Origin: Aristolochia californica | Taxonomy: Eukaryota; Streptophyta; Magnoliopsida; Piperales; Aristolochiaceae | Assembly (NCBI GenBank): GCA_029961685.1 | Contig: JARWKL010000008.1 | Location: 13,859,981-13,923,980, forward strand | Reading direction: 5' to 3' | DNA: 64,000 nucleotides | Shown: piece by piece, positions 63,101 to 64,000 of the stretch | Position numbering within the stretch: the stretch's first letter is position 1 | Layout of the letters: every line of letters begins with the position of its first letter | The notes under the pieces: model-generated | What the model was told of the DNA's origin: nothing | The model's database searches: none | The model's input: only the letters and a program-made list of their open reading frames with translations | Made by a program: the position numbers and the translations under genes

Positions 63101-64000
63101 ATTAGAAATAACTTTCTTATAAAATTCCTCATATCTATCTGGGGTTTTACTATTGGAATTTCCCCAACGTGGATAATAAAACTTTGGAGTTCGTTTTTAG
63201 TGCGTGAAATATTATAGTTTTCAAATTCATTCGCATACATAAACTCTAAAATTTTCATTTTCGTGTGATCTATATTTGCCTTATCTTTTTGCTTTCGAGA
63301 AAACAGGGAGAGTGAAAAACTCAAGTTTGAAAATAAAAAATTTAACATCCAAAATGGAAATGCACAAATGCTGAGAGAGATAATTCCAAAATGTATTTGC
63401 CATTTTTTAGGTCCGCATTTTGTAAAATAGGCAAAAAGTGGGTTGCTTAGCTTAGGTAAATCTCCCATCGCAAGTTAACTTGGGAATTTAATTTTTTCTA
63501 CTCCTCGAAATTTTTGGATCATTAGATTATTTGCATCATCAACATGTTTCTGGCATGCATATCCACCACATTTAAAACATGTTAGCATCAATTAGAAATC
63601 TCTTTCTAATAAAATTCCACCAAGCAATCTGGGGTTGTACTAGTGGAATTTCCCCAACGTGGATAACATAGCTTTGGTGTTCATTTTTAGTGCGAGAAAA
63701 TAATTTTCTTCACTCAAATTTATTATAGTTTTCAAATTCTTTTGCATATATACACTCTAAAATTTCATTTTGTTGTGATCTATGTTTGCGTTATCTTTTG
63801 GTTTACGAGAAAACAGGGAGAGTGAAAAACTCAAGTTTGAAAAAAAAATTTAACATTTAAAATGGAAATGCACAAATGCGGAGAGAGATAATTCCAAAAA
63901 GTATCTGTGATTTTTTAGGTCCGCTTTTTGTAAAATAGGCAAAAACTGGGTTGTTTGGCTAAGTAAATATCCCACTGCAAGTTAACTTGAGAATTTAGAT
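60124..64000 (+). repeat. Monomers at right edge with GAATTTAGTTTTTTC subfamily
   Basis: Anchors at 60124, 60631, 61145, 61652, 62160, 62658, 63169 and 63659. Units near 60450, 61477 and 61985 (and apparently 63990) read AATTTAGTTTTTTC, and several read GGCTCAGTAAATATC with three bases lost. GGATAACATAGCTTTGG near 61652 and 63659 (2007 bp apart, four units) and near 58809 marks another shared variant. The unit at 62160 lost part of the TCTCTTTCTTATAAAA box near 62608. The array continues past the right end. Confidence 0.85.

Larger units (their letters stand above)
1..64000 (+). repeat. Satellite DNA array, ~510-bp monomer, about 130 head-to-tail copies
   Basis: The whole window consists of one repeat unit. 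The motif CCCCAACGTGGATAAC, or a one- or two-base variant, recurs from 421 to 63659 on the plus strand only. Most spacings are 507-516 bp. Shorter spacings (282-318, 371, 420, 449-498) are internal deletions, and the two long ones (985 and 845) are places where the motif itself was deleted. No spacing exceeds 517 bp otherwise, so nothing of appreciable size has been inserted. Sequence between motifs aligns by eye from one copy to the next throughout. The composition is A+T-rich with poly(A) and poly(T) runs. Satellites of this kind form constitutive heterochromatin in eukaryotes. Assignment to centromere, pericentromere or subtelomere is not possible from the sequence. Confidence 0.98.

Noticed and set aside
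63049..63468. The longest open frame, about 139 codons on the minus strand, and another of about 121 codons at 52865-53230 on the plus strand
   Set aside because: Both are fusions of the usual chance frames produced by small indels or the local deletion near 63209. They have no homologue-like features.
1..64000. Transposon or LTR insertions, tRNA or rRNA genes, telomeric repeats
   Set aside because: Every interval aligns to the same monomer. There is no anchor spacing long enough for an insertion, no telomere-type hexamer or heptamer runs, and no cloverleaf or rRNA-like sequence.

Overview
The window is one uninterrupted block of tandemly repeated satellite DNA. I see no protein-coding gene, RNA gene, transposon or unique sequence in its 64 kb. 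The repeat unit is A+T-rich (roughly 30% G+C, judged by eye on a few lines) and about 510 bp long. All copies run head-to-tail in the same orientation. Using the motif CCCCAACGTGGATAAC as a ruler (position given for the G of ACGTGG), I located the motif 128 times, plus two copies where a deletion has removed it, so about 130 monomers. Most neighbours are 507-516 bp apart. This points to a eukaryotic chromosome and to heterochromatin such as a centromeric, pericentromeric, subtelomeric or knob array. I cannot name the species from sequence alone.

The array is a patchwork of local amplification histories. (1) 0.6-10.4 kb: two multi-monomer segments (about 0.59-2.35 and 3.77-5.73 kb) recur as edited copies at 6.37-8.18 and 8.44-10.45 kb. 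Some deletions are shared and some are private, which orders the events. (2) 10.4-17.1 kb: a higher-order repeat (HOR) in which a truncated unit of about 282-318 bp alternates with full units, giving a basic period of about 1.34 kb and a longer one of about 2.67 kb. (3) 17.4-29 kb: mostly plain monomers with short duplications of 1, 2, 3 or 4 monomers. (4) 28.4-35.1 kb: a segment of about 3 kb present twice, with a further single-monomer duplication inside. (5) 35.7-37.75 kb: a very recent two-monomer HOR with period 1022 bp. (6) 40.8-50.76 kb: the clearest HOR, seven distinct monomer types in fixed order (about 3.57 kb), present as units A, B and C, with B lacking type 2 and C lacking type 7. 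(7) 50.8-64 kb: a more diverged subfamily with a 5.7-kb-spaced duplication, one complex rearrangement at 58.0 kb and several truncated monomers.

No genes act together here. Open reading frames of 60-140 codons are chance frames that recur because the monomer recurs. The most common minus-strand one begins at TTG rather than ATG. The biological interest lies in HOR formation, recurrent microhomology deletions, a conserved 9-bp inverted repeat in nearly every monomer, and the absence of any transposon insertion.
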